DNA from: an uncultured SAR86 cluster bacterium
GTDB lineage: Bacteria; Pseudomonadota; Gammaproteobacteria; Magnimaribacterales; AG-339-G14
Assembly (NCBI GenBank): GCA_902614235.1
Contig: CACMKG010000002.1
Coordinates: 1-64,000 of the forward strand
Reading direction: 5' to 3'
DNA: 64,000 bases
In this document: positions 53,083 to 62,102 of the stretch, one piece after another
Numbering within the stretch: position 1 is the stretch's first letter
How the letters are laid out: each line of letters begins with the position of its first letter
Position numbers and translations under genes: made by a program
Notes under the pieces: model-generated
What the model was told of the DNA's origin: nothing
The model's database searches: none
Seen by the model: the letters and a program-made list of their open reading frames with translations, nothing else

Positions 53083-54438
53083 TTAACCTTCCTCCTCTAT
53101 CTTGGTTAACATTTCTCTTAAGAGCGATCCGTAATCATATTTACTAGGGCAAGCATAAGTACATAGAGCTAAATCTTCTTCATCTAATTCTAAAATGCCA
53201 AGTTTTTGTGCTAATTCAGTATCGCCAATGACAATACTTTTAAGAAGCTGAGTAACCATAATATTATAAGGAAATATATCTTCAAAAATGCCAATAGGAA
53301 CTATTGCTCTGTCTGCGCCATTCATCGCAGTTGTATAATTGAGTTTTAAAAATTTTTCTTTTAATTTGGTTAAGAAAACAGGAAGAACAGAATGTTTTTC
53401 TAATCCTGGTCTTAAAAAATTTAAAAATTCTCTATCATCTTTTTCAACCTCTCTTAAAACTGAAATTTGTGAGTTATACCTTCCCAAGTAATTTGTATAA
53501 CTATTAGCCTCTCTCCCACATAAAACTGATCCTGATATAAATCTATTATTTCCTTGAAGTGTCTTACCTGCCGAAACCTCTGATATTGATGCACCAATTT
53601 CAGTTTCTATGAGACATGGGGTTTCAACTTGTGGACCGCATAAAGCTACCATTCTAGTTGTGTCTAGCGATCCTGTTTTAAATAGTCTACCTATCATAGC
53701 TACGTCTTGATAATTTATTGTCCATACAGTTCTGTTTAAACTTACCGGTGAAATTCTATGAATTTGAGTGCCAACCAATCCAACAGGATGAATTCCATCA
53801 AACTCATGATATTGAATTTTATCAGACGTAATTTTCGAAAAGTTACTAGTGCTAGAAGTTGAAATATGTACACAATTTTTTGGAATATATGAAATCACTT
53901 CTAATCCAAAGTTAAAATCGTCTGCCTTATGATAAAGGTAATCATCGGGGTTTAAGCTCAAAGGATCAGAGCTAATTAAAGAAATAAATATTTCTTCGGG
54001 AATTGTGTCTATTTTTGGAATTTTAGAAAAAGGTCTTGTTTTAAATGATGTCCAAGTTCCTGACTCTATCAAGTTTTTAACTACTGAATCTTTCGATAAC
54101 TCAGAAGAATCCTGAAAAGACTCAAATTTAACTTCTGAAGTACTATTTAAATTTTTTTCAATAACCATAGAAAGGAATGATCTTCGCTCTCCTCTATTTA
54201 TCTCAACAATTTTTCCAGAAACTGGAGAGGTGAACTTTACTCCAGGATTTTTTTTATCTTCAAATAAATTCTGTCCTTTAATGACAACATTGCCTTCTTT
54301 CACCAACATCGTTGGTTTCAAACCATGGTAATCCTCTCCTAATAGAGCAACATTTCTTACAGAAACAGAATTCTTTTTATCAGGGTTTATGTTTCCACTG
54401 ATCGGTATATTCAAACCTTTTGAAACTTTAAACTTCAT
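53083..54438 (-). CDS. nqrA: Na+-NQR subunit A
   Basis: A 451-residue peripheral subunit that binds quinone. Recognisable blocks are the N-terminal KGLNIPISGN, the PGVKFTSPVSGKIVEINRGE stretch and, later, HPVGLVGTQIHRISPVSLN. It leads the nqrABCDEF operon, which couples NADH oxidation to Na+ export and fits a marine, sodium-based bioenergetics. Confidence 0.96.
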   Translation of the reverse strand: MKFKVSKGLNIPISGNINPDKKNSVSVRNVALLGEDYHGLKPTMLVKEGNVVIKGQNLFEDKKNPGVKFTSPVSGKIVEINRGERRSFLSMVIEKNLNSTSEVKFESFQDSSELSKDSVVKNLIESGTWTSFKTRPFSKIPKIDTIPEEIFISLISSDPLSLNPDDYLYHKADDFNFGLEVISYIPKNCVHISTSSTSNFSKITSDKIQYHEFDGIHPVGLVGTQIHRISPVSLNRTVWTINYQDVAMIGRLFKTGSLDTTRMVALCGPQVETPCLIETEIGASISEVSAGKTLQGNNRFISGSVLCGREANSYTNYLGRYNSQISVLREVEKDDREFLNFLRPGLEKHSVLPVFLTKLKEKFLKLNYTTAMNGADRAIVPIGIFEDIFPYNIMVTQLLKSIVIGDTELAQKLGILELDEEDLALCTYACPSKYDYGSLLREMLTKIEEEG

Positions 54439-54462
54439 TAATAGAGGAGATATTCAATATTT

Positions 54463-55947
54463 TTATAAAAAATTAGGTAACTTTCTATACTGTATTCCTG
54501 ACATTTTTTTAATTACTTTTAATAATTGAGCACAGTAACCGAATTCATTATCGTACCAAACATAAACTACCGCATTTCTGTCTTTTATAATTGTCGATTG
54601 ACCATCTATTACAGCCGCATATTTACTTCCTACAAAATCAGAAGAAACATTTTCTGTTGAAATTGAAAAATCAATTTGATCCTTTAATAAACTGTGAAAG
54701 GCTGTTTGTTTTAAAAACTCATTGAATTTTTCTAGCTCCGTAGGTTTTTCTAAATATAATTTTAAGATTGCTAAAGAAACATTAGGTGTTGGGACTCGAA
54801 TTGCATTTGCAGATATCTTTCCTTCTAAATTAGGTAAAACTTGAGAAACTGCACTTGCGGCTCCAGTTTCTGTTAAGACCATGTTAAGAGCTGCTGCTCT
54901 TCCTCTCCTATTTTTACTGTGATAATTATCAATGAGGTTTTGATCGTTAGTATAAGCATGAACTGTTTCGACGTGTCCATTATCAATTTTAAACTCTTTA
55001 TCAATAGCGCTTAGGACAGGAACGATTGCATTAGTGGTACAAGATGCTGCACCAATGATTTTATCTGTATCTTGAATATCGTCATGATTTACGCCATAAA
55101 CAATATTTTTTAAAACACCTTTTACAGGAGCAGTTAATAAAACTTTTTTGATTTCTTTATTTTTTAAGTGCGCAGACAAACCTTTTTCATCTGAGACTAT
55201 TCCAGTATTATCAATTAATAATGCGTCTTTAATTCCATATTTAGAATAATCAACATCACTTGGATCTTCGGCATTTATGAATTTAACTGTATTACCATTC
55301 ATTATTAAGGCGTTTTGTTCTTCGTCTACCCTTATGGTTCCTTTAAAACGACCATGTACTGAATCTTTTCTAATTAGTTCTGCTCTCTTGAGTAAATCAT
55401 TGCTAGATTTTTGTCTGGTTACTACTGCTTTGAGATTCAGAGTTTCGCCTGCACCGCTATCTTCTAGCAACAATCTCGTGATCAATCTACCTATGCGCCC
55501 AAATCCAAATAAAACTAAATCTTGTGGGCTATCCAAAATTGGGTCATGCGCTCCAATTACGTCTTTTATTTGACTATGAACAAATTCATCAATATTTAGT
55601 CCATTATCATCAAACATAAAACCAGCTGCTAGAATGCCAATGTCTATCTGACATGGGCCAACGTCAACTTTATCTATTGCTGCCAGTACTAAAGAGGTTT
55701 CATATTCACTAAGTTCATTTGCCTCAACTTCACGAACCTTCCTGTGAAGTTGCATAATTTCAATCACTGACAGGTTCATCAGCGGATTGCCATAAAGAAG
55801 AATTCTTACGTTATTTCTGTGCCATTTTCCAATGACTGGAATCATAGATTCAACTAAGGATTGCCTTTCAATCCAATTTTCTAAGTAGTTTTCTGGTTTT
55901 GCCCTAGATCTCTTATCAGGGTTATTATCCGAATCGGTTGGGACCAT
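54463..55947 (-). CDS. Glyceraldehyde-3-phosphate dehydrogenase, long form
   Basis: A 494-residue GAPDH. A roughly 130-residue N-terminal extension of unclear role precedes the NAD-binding LFGFGRIGRLITRLLL; the active site is GAASCTTNAIVPV, with the histidine in HAYTNDQNLID, and WYDNEFGY at the end. Such long forms occur in Pseudomonas and Bacteroidetes and are thought to serve gluconeogenesis, which would fit aceA and the acyl-CoA dehydrogenases here. It lies 24 bases before nqrA on the same strand. Confidence 0.92.
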   Translation of the reverse strand: MVPTDSDNNPDKRSRAKPENYLENWIERQSLVESMIPVIGKWHRNNVRILLYGNPLMNLSVIEIMQLHRKVREVEANELSEYETSLVLAAIDKVDVGPCQIDIGILAAGFMFDDNGLNIDEFVHSQIKDVIGAHDPILDSPQDLVLFGFGRIGRLITRLLLEDSGAGETLNLKAVVTRQKSSNDLLKRAELIRKDSVHGRFKGTIRVDEEQNALIMNGNTVKFINAEDPSDVDYSKYGIKDALLIDNTGIVSDEKGLSAHLKNKEIKKVLLTAPVKGVLKNIVYGVNHDDIQDTDKIIGAASCTTNAIVPVLSAIDKEFKIDNGHVETVHAYTNDQNLIDNYHSKNRRGRAAALNMVLTETGAASAVSQVLPNLEGKISANAIRVPTPNVSLAILKLYLEKPTELEKFNEFLKQTAFHSLLKDQIDFSISTENVSSDFVGSKYAAVIDGQSTIIKDRNAVVYVWYDNEFGYCAQLLKVIKKMSGIQYRKLPNFL

Positions 55948-55951
55948 TTTC

Positions 55952-57079
55952 TTATAAGGAAGAATATTTTTTTAGATGATAGTCTGCGTTTCCAAAAATA
56001 GTTCTTATCGTAGTTAATCTCTTAAAGTAATGACCAATGCTCATTTCTTCTGTAACTCCCATTCCGCCATGCAATTGAATAGCTTCTTCCCCGATCAATT
56101 TAGCTGCATTTCCTACTTGATATTTTAGGGCCGAAATCGATTTCACTGCATCTTCTGATTTATCGTTCATTTTAGCTGCTGCCATTAGGAGCAAAGATTT
56201 AGTTTGCTCATGTACCATGAAGGTATCAACCATTCTGTGCTGAAGAGCTTGAAATTGGCTAAGCGCTTGACCAAATTGTTCTCTAGTTTTTGTATATTCT
56301 AAAGTTAACTCATTCATTTTTTGCATAATACCAATTGCTTCGGCAGATATAGCTAAAGTTGCAAGATTTACAACCTCTTCAATGGTTGAAAATGCCTTAT
56401 CTTGTTTACCAAGAAGCGCGTCTTTAGTTAAGACAACATCCTCTAGTGTAAGTTCAGAAGCTTTTGAACCATCAACATTAGAGTAGTCTCTTAAAGATAA
56501 TCCCTTAGTCTCTCTGTCAACTATAAATAAACTGATACCATTTTCATCTAGTTGAGATCCTGCAGTTCTAGCAGAGACAATCAACTTATCTGCAGCAGGT
56601 CCGTTCATGACCACACACTTATAGCCATTGAGTTTATATCCATCTCCATCTTTTTCAGCAGCAGTAGTCACATCGTTCAAATTAAACCTACTTTGAGGCT
56701 CAGAAAAAGCAAAAGCTAATTGCATGTCACCATTTAATAAATTTGGAAGAATAGCGTCTTTTTGATCTTTAGAGCCCAGCTTGCTGACAAGATTTCCAGA
56801 AAGCACAATATTTGGAATATAAGGCTCGACAATCAAACCGGTTCCAAATGCCTCAAGTATGATCATTATATCTACTGGACCACCATTAAACCCTCCATCC
56901 TCTTCTGAGAAAGGCATTGCTAAAAGACCAAATTGAGAGAAAGTTTTCCAGAAATCTTTACTAAATCCTTCTTCTGTCTTGACCAGCTTTTCTCTGACAT
57001 CAAAGGGATAGTCTTTTTGAATAAACTGGTGAATTAAGTCTTGAAGCTGTTTTTGCTCGTCGGAGATTAAAAAATCCAT
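55952..57079 (-). CDS. Acyl-CoA dehydrogenase, probable non-catalytic subunit
   Basis: A 375-residue acyl-CoA dehydrogenase fold protein. FAFSEPQSRFNLNDV and the QFGQALSQFQALQHRMVD helix mark the family, as does GEEAIQLHGGMGVTEEM. Neither usual position for the catalytic Glu is filled (NLATLAISAEAIG; IRTIFGNADYHL). This matches the beta subunit of alpha2-beta2 heterotetrameric enzymes known from steroid side-chain degradation. It starts 18 bases after the catalytic partner gene. Confidence 0.88.
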   Translation of the reverse strand: MDFLISDEQKQLQDLIHQFIQKDYPFDVREKLVKTEEGFSKDFWKTFSQFGLLAMPFSEEDGGFNGGPVDIMIILEAFGTGLIVEPYIPNIVLSGNLVSKLGSKDQKDAILPNLLNGDMQLAFAFSEPQSRFNLNDVTTAAEKDGDGYKLNGYKCVVMNGPAADKLIVSARTAGSQLDENGISLFIVDRETKGLSLRDYSNVDGSKASELTLEDVVLTKDALLGKQDKAFSTIEEVVNLATLAISAEAIGIMQKMNELTLEYTKTREQFGQALSQFQALQHRMVDTFMVHEQTKSLLLMAAAKMNDKSEDAVKSISALKYQVGNAAKLIGEEAIQLHGGMGVTEEMSIGHYFKRLTTIRTIFGNADYHLKKYSSL

Positions 57080-57097
57080 AACTTACACCCAGCGGTT

Positions 57098-58291
57098 TTA
57101 AAGGCCTAAAACAGCTTTTGCAATAACATTCCTTTGAACTTCATTACTTCCACCATAGATAGATACTTTTCTATAATTTAGATAATGAGGCATGACATTA
57201 GCTGCAAAATCAGGACCTATTCTTTTTTCATTTGATTTTAAATCTTCCTCGCTCATGAAAGGATGAGCATAATAACCTAATGCTTCAACATAAAGATCGG
57301 ATAAAGATTGTTGTAAATCTGTTCCTCCGATTTTTAAAATAGAAGATTCAGGACCAGGATGACCTCCTGCAGATATAGAAGCTAATGTTCTTAGTTCTGT
57401 AAACTCTGCTGACAACAAATCAATCTCAACTTTGTTCAGTTTATCCATAAATAGTTGATCGTCCTTTAAAAAACCTTCGTTTAAAGGAAGTTCTTCTGTA
57501 ATCTGTCTCAACCTTCTAATTTCTCTTTTGAGATGGGGGATACCACCGATACCAGTTCTTTCATGAGCAAGTAAAAACTTGGCTATGCTCCATCCGGCAC
57601 CTTCCTCACCAATTAAGTTTTCAGCAGGAACTTCAACATTATCAAGATAAACCATATTTACTTCATGAGAACCATCGATTGTTATTATTGGTTTTACTTC
57701 TACACCAGGAGATTTCATGTCTATCAATAAGAAACTTATTCCTTGTTGTTTAATTCCTGAAGAGTCAGTTCTGACTAAACAGAAAATCCAATCTGCATGT
57801 TGTGCCATAGTTGTCCAAGTCTTGGTGCCGTTAACTATGTATTTATCTCCTTTTTTTTCTGCTTTTGTCTTCAAAGACGCTAAATCAGATCCTGATCCAG
57901 GTTCAGAATAGCCCTGACACCACCAAACATTGTTATCTCTGATATCAGGTAAGAATCTCTCTTTTTGTTCTTCTGTTCCAAATGTGTAAATTACTGGTCC
58001 ACACATACTTACTCCAAAAGGAACGATATTAGGGGTGTTGGCTTCAGCCAACTCATTTTGAAAAATAAATTTTTGAGTTACAGACCAGCCTGAGCCGCCA
58101 TGTTCTTCAGGCCAATTGATCGCAAACCAGCCTTTCTTGCTGAGAATTTTTTGCCAAGTAACAATGTCATCTTTAGATACTGGCACACCATTATCCATTT
58201 TTTCTTTGATTTCAGATGGGTAGTTTTCTTTAATAAACGATCGAACTTCTGATTGAAATTTTAAGTCTTCTTCTGAAAAAGATAAGTTCAT
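57098..58291 (-). CDS. Acyl-CoA dehydrogenase, probable catalytic subunit
   Basis: A 397-residue flavoenzyme that would introduce the alpha-beta double bond in an acyl-CoA. CQGYSEPGSGSDLASLKTKA (FAD and substrate binding), GTKTWTT and the C-terminal IYGGSNEVQRNVIAKAVLGL are family marks. The likely catalytic Glu is in LAHERTGIGG, the position used by isovaleryl-CoA dehydrogenase. Substrate is unknown; bulky or branched acyl groups are likely for such pairs. Confidence 0.9.
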   Translation of the reverse strand: MNLSFSEEDLKFQSEVRSFIKENYPSEIKEKMDNGVPVSKDDIVTWQKILSKKGWFAINWPEEHGGSGWSVTQKFIFQNELAEANTPNIVPFGVSMCGPVIYTFGTEEQKERFLPDIRDNNVWWCQGYSEPGSGSDLASLKTKAEKKGDKYIVNGTKTWTTMAQHADWIFCLVRTDSSGIKQQGISFLLIDMKSPGVEVKPIITIDGSHEVNMVYLDNVEVPAENLIGEEGAGWSIAKFLLAHERTGIGGIPHLKREIRRLRQITEELPLNEGFLKDDQLFMDKLNKVEIDLLSAEFTELRTLASISAGGHPGPESSILKIGGTDLQQSLSDLYVEALGYYAHPFMSEEDLKSNEKRIGPDFAANVMPHYLNYRKVSIYGGSNEVQRNVIAKAVLGL

Positions 58292-58332
58292 AATTAACCT
58301 CTATAAAGTATTTGATTTGTATCTGAGGTAGG

Positions 58333-58338
58333 TATTAT
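58333..58338 (+). promoter_or_regulatory. Candidate -10 box for mfd
   Basis: TATTAT in the 87-base gap between the divergent acyl-CoA dehydrogenase and mfd genes, 40 bases before the mfd ATG. A weak TTGATT lies 15 bases upstream. AAAGGTG before the ATG may be the ribosome site although spacing is long. Confidence 0.35.
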
Positions 58339-58378
58339 ACACACAGAATTAAACTTCAAAAGGTGTAAAGACACTCAT

Positions 58379-61315
58379 ATGCATAGAATTTTAGGACATC
58401 AAAAATCTCTAGTAATTTGTGAGAATCAATTTTTTTTAAATGATTTTGCTAACTTTTTGGAAGATAAGAAAATCAATGATTATTTTATTTTAAATGACCT
58501 TGAAGTTTTGCCTTATGATCTTTTTTCACCTCATCCAGAAAAATTATCTACGCGTCTTGAAACAATGGCAAAAATTACAAGTGAAGATGAAATTATTGTT
58601 CTTGCGACCATAAATTCACTAATTCAACCCTATTTTGATAAGAATTCCTTTAATAGATTTTCGTATGAATTTAGCGAAGGAGATTTGTTAGATAGAAATC
58701 ATCTTATAAATTCGTTATCAAAATCTGGCTATAAAGCATCTGAAATAGTATCTGAGCGATCTGAATATGCTATCAGAGGCTCTGTCATAGATATTTTTCC
58801 CGCAAACTCTAATTTGCCTCTTAGAATTGACCTTGATGACGAAAAGATAGAATCCATTAGAATTTTCGACAAAGATTCTCAAATTTCATTTCAAACGATC
58901 AATAAATACAAATGTAGGCCCAGCAAAGGTTTTGAATTGGATAAAGAAGCAATAGCGTTGTTTAAGAAAAATTGGCGGAGAGAGTTTAATGAAGATGGAG
59001 ATTTTTTTGATCAAATATCTAAAGGCAAATTTCCTGAAGGAATTGAATCTTACTTCCCATTGTTTTATGAAAAAAAACCCGCTTTCGAAGATTTTTTTTC
59101 ACTTTTCTCTATTTTCTCCTACGGAAAAGTAGATAGTGGTGCAGAAAAATATTGGGAATTAATAAATAGAAGGTTTGAAGATTTTATTTCTGATAAAAAT
59201 CGTCCTCCTCTCAAACCTAAATTATTATATAACGACCCAGCAGAAGTTTTAAAAAATCATGAAATTTTACCTGTCAAAAAAGAAATTGAGACAACTAGTG
59301 GAGTTAATAAAGAAGCAGAAGTAGAGAAGAATTTAAATCAAAATCAAACCACCATTGATGATTTTAACGAATTTACAATTGATAAAAAAATAGTTCACTC
59401 TAATTATGGTATTGGAATTTATAAAGGTCTAAAAAATCTTAACAACACTGAGTGTTTTGTTATTGAATATGAGGGTGAAGAAATTTTATATATCCCGGTT
59501 GATTCAATAAATGTTTTGACTCCATATGTTGGAAACCAAGATATAAAACTCGATTCTCTAAGTAAAAATAATTGGAAACTTAAAAAAGAAAAATCTGAGA
59601 AAAAGGCCTACGATATAGCTACCGAATTACTTGAAGCTGAAGCAAAAAGAAAAATTGAGAAATCAGAACAATTAATTATCCCTGATCAAGACAAGTACCA
59701 AGCTTTTAAAGATGGTTTTGGATTCTCGGAGACGCCAGATCAAGCGATTACAATTTCTCAGGTTATAGATGATTTATCTATATCGAAACCTCAAGATCGT
59801 TTAATTTGTGGAGAAGTTGGATTTGGAAAAACTGAAATTGCACTAAGAGCATCTTACGTTTGTTCAGAAAATTTAAAACAAGTTTGTATTCTTGCCCCAA
59901 CAACTCTTTTAGCCAGACAACATTATGAGTTATTTAAAGAAAGATTCAAAAATTTCAATGTCAAAGTTGATTTTTTATCCAGAGAAAGAAGTCAAAAAGA
60001 AAAGAAAATAATTATTGATGAATTAAAGAGTGGCGACATCTCTATTATTATCGGTACTCATTCTCTGCTAGGAGATTCTATAACTTTTGCTGATCTTGGG
60101 TTATTAGTTATTGATGAAGAACATAGGTTTGGAGTGAGACAAAAAGAAAAATTAAGAAATTTAAAAAAAGGGGTAAATGTGATCTATCTTTCCGCAACTC
60201 CAATTCCTAGATCACTAAATTTGGCTCTATCTAAAGTCAGAGATATTTCCATCATTTCATCTCCTCCTCCAGGAAGGAAAACAGTGGAAACAATAGTTTC
60301 TAGGTATTCAAATGCGTTGATTAAAGAAGCTCTTGAAAGAGAATTTCATAGATCAGGACAATCTTTCTACTTACTCAATAGCGTCTCTAACTTGAACTTT
60401 AAAGTTGAGGAAATTAGAAAAATACTTCCTGATGCAATCGTTTCATCGGCTCATGGTCAAATGTCGCCCAAAGATCTAAAAGAAATCATGATCAAATTCC
60501 ACAATAAAGAAATAGATATCTTGGTTTGTACAACCATCATAGAGAGCGGCCTAGACATTCCTAACGCAAATACTTTAATAGTTGAAAGTGCTGAGAACTT
60601 TGGATTGTCTCAGCTCCATCAAATAAGAGGCAGAGTCGGAAGATCAAAAAGGCAAGCATATGCATATTTTTTAACTTCAGAAGATAAAAATCTTTCAAAA
60701 AACGCTGTTTCAAGAATTGATGCTCTTAAATTTGGAGATTCTCTTAATTCAGGTTTTAACCTAGCAATGAGAGATCTAGAAATTAGAGGAGCAGGAGAAT
60801 TATTAGGAGAAAAACAAAGTGGAATGATTGATTTTGTTGGCTTAACTCTTTTTACTTCTTTGATTGATAAATCAATAAAACTTCTTAAAGGAGATCTTGA
60901 AACTAGTCTTGATGAAATTGAAATTAAGTTAGGAGTAAATGGATATATCACAGAGGAATCGATCCCCCAACCTGAAGTAAGATTATCTCTCTACAAAAAA
61001 ATGACTTCGTTCAAAGAAGAAAAAGATTTATTTGAGTTAAAAAAAGAACTGGAGGATAGATTTGGAAAACTTCCCGAAGAAACAGAAAATTTAATAAAAA
61101 TAGCAAGAATAAGAATCTTGAGTAGCAAGCTATCAATTTATAAGATTTTGTCAGAACAAGATCGAATCTTTCTTTTCTTGAATTCTAAAAGCCCTCTGAA
61201 ACCAAAAGATTCTAACCTAGAAAAAATATTTCTTAACTATTCAACTAAAGAAGTAGATAAAATAGATTTTGTCTTAGATAAACTAGTTTCTTTTGATGAA
61301 CAAAATAAATCTTAA
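58379..61315 (+). CDS. mfd: Transcription-repair coupling factor, compact form
   Basis: A DNA translocase that removes stalled RNA polymerase and recruits UvrA. The UvrB-like N-terminus (EVLPYDLFSPHPEKLSTRLE), polymerase-interaction domain (KKIVHSNYGIGIYKGLKN), RecG-like motor (GEVGFGKTE, VIDEEHRFGVRQKEK, SATPIPRSLN, RGRVGRSKRQAYAYF) and C-terminal TRCF domain are present. It has 978 residues against 1148 in E. coli. About 35-40 N-terminal residues are lacking, and the D3 domain before the interaction domain is replaced by a roughly 25-residue linker. No earlier start codon is in frame before a stop at 58313. Confidence 0.95.
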   Translation: MHRILGHQKSLVICENQFFLNDFANFLEDKKINDYFILNDLEVLPYDLFSPHPEKLSTRLETMAKITSEDEIIVLATINSLIQPYFDKNSFNRFSYEFSEGDLLDRNHLINSLSKSGYKASEIVSERSEYAIRGSVIDIFPANSNLPLRIDLDDEKIESIRIFDKDSQISFQTINKYKCRPSKGFELDKEAIALFKKNWRREFNEDGDFFDQISKGKFPEGIESYFPLFYEKKPAFEDFFSLFSIFSYGKVDSGAEKYWELINRRFEDFISDKNRPPLKPKLLYNDPAEVLKNHEILPVKKEIETTSGVNKEAEVEKNLNQNQTTIDDFNEFTIDKKIVHSNYGIGIYKGLKNLNNTECFVIEYEGEEILYIPVDSINVLTPYVGNQDIKLDSLSKNNWKLKKEKSEKKAYDIATELLEAEAKRKIEKSEQLIIPDQDKYQAFKDGFGFSETPDQAITISQVIDDLSISKPQDRLICGEVGFGKTEIALRASYVCSENLKQVCILAPTTLLARQHYELFKERFKNFNVKVDFLSRERSQKEKKIIIDELKSGDISIIIGTHSLLGDSITFADLGLLVIDEEHRFGVRQKEKLRNLKKGVNVIYLSATPIPRSLNLALSKVRDISIISSPPPGRKTVETIVSRYSNALIKEALEREFHRSGQSFYLLNSVSNLNFKVEEIRKILPDAIVSSAHGQMSPKDLKEIMIKFHNKEIDILVCTTIIESGLDIPNANTLIVESAENFGLSQLHQIRGRVGRSKRQAYAYFLTSEDKNLSKNAVSRIDALKFGDSLNSGFNLAMRDLEIRGAGELLGEKQSGMIDFVGLTLFTSLIDKSIKLLKGDLETSLDEIEIKLGVNGYITEESIPQPEVRLSLYKKMTSFKEEKDLFELKKELEDRFGKLPEETENLIKIARIRILSSKLSIYKILSEQDRIFLFLNSKSPLKPKDSNLEKIFLNYSTKEVDKIDFVLDKLVSFDEQNKS

Positions 61316-62102
61316 TTTAATCGTTATTTTCAGCTCTATTGTTTTTTCGAATTTCTCTTTTTCAGATGAGAGTATTTATAGAATTGACTATATTATTTTT
61401 AAATTTTTGCCAGACATTGCTTCCAAGGAAAAATTCGAAGCTCCTGAAATAACTTTTTCTGATGAGTTAATAAATATCACCGACTTAAAATATCCTGAAT
61501 TTAATAAGCCAGATTCTTTAAATAATAATTTACCTTATCAGGAATTATTTCAGGATATTTCAATTTCAAGAGTAATAAATCAATCAAATCTTCAGGAAGA
61601 AAGTACTGAAGATCAAGTTCGAATGTCTAAAAATCAGGTTTTTTTTCAAAATGATTCTGGTGTCGACTTTGCAATGGAAGAAATTGTTCAGAAATTAAAA
61701 AGAAGCAAAAATTATAGAGTAATTGACCAGAATTCATGGTTTCAAGAAATAAAAGATCAGTCTCAAGCACCAGCAGTTTTAATAAAAACTAAAATAGATG
61801 ATGGAGATATTGTTGTCGGAGAAATCAAAGCCTATAAAAAAAGATTTTTACATTTACATGCAAATCTTTATTTTGCTGAAGAATCTATAAACCCTGCTTC
61901 ATTTGAAAAAATAGTTATACTTAAAGAGCAATTCAAGAAAGGAGAATTTGTAATCAATCAAATAAATCTCTTTGAAAATGAAGAATTAGAATTTTTGTAT
62001 CAAATTAACCATTCTAGAAAGGTAAGATCTAAAGAACTGCATTACATAGACCATCCAAAATTCGGTGTTATTTTTCAGATATCGCCAACTAAGAATATAT
62101 AG
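61296..62102 (+). CDS. CsiV-like exported protein
   Basis: A 268-residue protein with a signal peptide (MNKINLNLIVIFSSIVFSNFSFS before DESIYRI). The opening YRIDYIIFKFL resembles the Y-x-V-E-V-I-V-F pattern of CsiV-family periplasmic proteins, which often follow mfd in gammaproteobacteria and are tied to cell-wall work. The body is divergent, so this is a weak family call. It overlaps the mfd end by 20 bases. I prefer ATG 61296 over the TTG at 61293. Confidence 0.65.
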   Translation: MNKINLNLIVIFSSIVFSNFSFSDESIYRIDYIIFKFLPDIASKEKFEAPEITFSDELINITDLKYPEFNKPDSLNNNLPYQELFQDISISRVINQSNLQEESTEDQVRMSKNQVFFQNDSGVDFAMEEIVQKLKRSKNYRVIDQNSWFQEIKDQSQAPAVLIKTKIDDGDIVVGEIKAYKKRFLHLHANLYFAEESINPASFEKIVILKEQFKKGEFVINQINLFENEELEFLYQINHSRKVRSKELHYIDHPKFGVIFQISPTKNI

